Below, one piece after another: positions 63,299 to 64,000 of a stretch of DNA of 64,000 bases. This DNA comes from DATGJX01 sp963830545 (GTDB taxonomy: Bacteria; Vulcanimicrobiota; Vulcanimicrobiia; Vulcanimicrobiales; Vulcanimicrobiaceae). The stretch lies in assembly GCA_963830545.1 (NCBI GenBank), contig CAWHMK010000001.1:2232001-2296000 (forward strand), read 5' to 3'. Made by a program: the position numbers and the translations under genes. The notes beneath the pieces are model-generated. The model saw only the letters and a list, made by a program, of their open reading frames with translations, had not been told where the DNA came from and searched no databases. Each line of letters starts with the position of its first letter. Position 1 is the stretch's first letter.

Positions 63299-64000
63299 TT
63301 AACGCGTGACATCCCACGTGTCCGCGTTCCAATAATCGTACAGCATGTTCGGCTTGAATCCGTGCAGCGCAGGGTTTACCGCGACGTATTCACGATCGTA
63401 AGCCAGCGGAAGCAAGACGGCCTCGTCACGAATGCGCCGCTGCATTACGCTGAAGAAACGTGAGCGATCGGAACGATTCAGCGTTAGTTGCTGAGCCTCG
63501 TACGCGTCGTCGTAGGTTTTGTCGCAAAAGCGTGCCATATTGACGCCGTTAGGGGCGCGCCGCGCGCAGTCCCATTGCTCGGATTCCTCGGGGTCGGAGC
63601 CGCCATAGAGATTATCCGAGAAGATATTGAAGCGCCCGCTGTATTGAATTCCGCCGGCCGATGCAGGTGCGTACAGCATCGTGTTGTTGTACGTGCGGAT
63701 GGTGACGTCGATTCCCATTTGCGCGAGGTCGTGCTGCACGGCCGTGTCGATGCGGCGATTGTAATCGCGGTTGTCGGAGACGAGCTCGATGGCGAGCGGT
63801 ACGCCGTTTCGGAGGCGAACGGCTCCCCGCAATCGCCACCCCGCTGCATCCAGATCGCGGTTCGCTTGCCGCAAGTCGTATGACAGCGGACGGATCGATC
63901 GATCGTTCGCCCATAGTACCGGAGGAATCTCGGTATTGGCAAAGGGACGCAATCCGAGATACGTGCTGCGAAGCAAATCGGCGCGATCGATCGATTCGAC
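63299..64000 (-). CDS. Peptide ABC transporter substrate-binding protein, family 5 (partial, runs off right edge)
   Basis: Only the C-terminal 233 residues are in the window; the frame is open to the edge. It has 'SYDLRQANRDLDAAGWRL', the 'AxxLLdeAGW' helix of oligopeptide/nickel-binding SBP_bac_5 proteins, 'HDLAQMGIDVTIRTYNNTML' and 'QRRIRDEAVLLPLAYDREYV'. The end matches family termini ('NMLYDYWNADTWDVTR'). These periplasmic proteins bind peptides, nickel or sugars for ABC importers. The signal peptide and permease genes would lie to the right of the window. Confidence 0.85.
   Translation of the reverse strand, partial: VESIDRADLLRSTYLGLRPFANTEIPPVLWANDRSIRPLSYDLRQANRDLDAAGWRLRGAVRLRNGVPLAIELVSDNRDYNRRIDTAVQHDLAQMGIDVTIRTYNNTMLYAPASAGGIQYSGRFNIFSDNLYGGSDPEESEQWDCARRAPNGVNMARFCDKTYDDAYEAQQLTLNRSDRSRFFSVMQRRIRDEAVLLPLAYDREYVAVNPALHGFKPNMLYDYWNADTWDVTR

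Overview
The window is a dense, high-GC bacterial chromosome segment of about 70 genes. The gene mix suggests a deep-branching diderm. LPS heptose synthesis (hldD) and three large TonB-dependent receptors point to an outer membrane. SpoVS-YmdB, a topA-trmFO...hslVU order and a def-fmt-rsmB-fhaA-fhaB-pstP-rodA run recall Firmicutes and Actinobacteria. Candidatus Eremiobacterota (WPS-2) or a relative is my best guess; this is inference from gene content only.

Layout. 1-1896: an ECF sigma factor, a zinc-finger anti-sigma factor and an RseB-like protein, on the minus strand. 2017-4126: two tandem HPr-kinase-like P-loop proteins and a small membrane protein. 4018-15303: a redox and copper block with two SCO proteins, MauE, a TlpA-type thioredoxin, a multicopper oxidase, cytochrome c, a TonB receptor and two paralogous His-rich 'HTHDASG' exported proteins, with hldD among them. 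15569-18574: an unknown gene, ymdB, spoVS, a PHP phosphoesterase and a DUF4760-like protein. 18593-25785: a TonB receptor, a large STAND-ATPase/HD-GYP fusion and an S53 peptidase. 25782-28938: cyclodeaminase, then ahcY-metK. 29121-32875: small exported and membrane proteins and tRNA-Asn. 32876-34735: a decayed accessory patch with a broken surface protein and two IS3-type transposase remnants. 34767-40849: hydrolase, gamma-glutamyltransferase, YihY and MFS. 40908-41358: a histone-H1-like repeat protein. 41584-52134: topA, trmFO, a giant TonB receptor, a SIMPL protein and hslVU. 52282-60453: epimerase, a nucleotidyltransferase pair, def-fmt-rsmB, the FHA/pseudophosphatase/RodA cluster and a cytochrome c. 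60465-62615: blaI and a blaR1 fused to TonB-like C-terminal domains. 62682-64000: a metallopeptidase and a partial peptide-binding protein.

A feature of the whole window is the number of single-base frame breaks inside otherwise well-conserved genes, including housekeeping genes such as fmt and rodA. I count about 23 in 19 genes. Gene length modulo 3 and local reading show most are one surplus base. I read them as uncorrected sequencing insertions rather than pseudogenes, so broken genes are given full-length coordinates with the break described. The truly decayed region is 32.9-34.7 kb.

The observations I find most interesting are: the STAND-TPR-HD-GYP fusion; a PP2C homologue in the FHA/RodA cluster that has lost its metal-binding aspartates and has no kinase beside it; the HTHDASG protein family near copper genes; the BlaR1-TonB fusion; and a dispersed repeat that supplies both the topA stop codon and the trmFO start codon.
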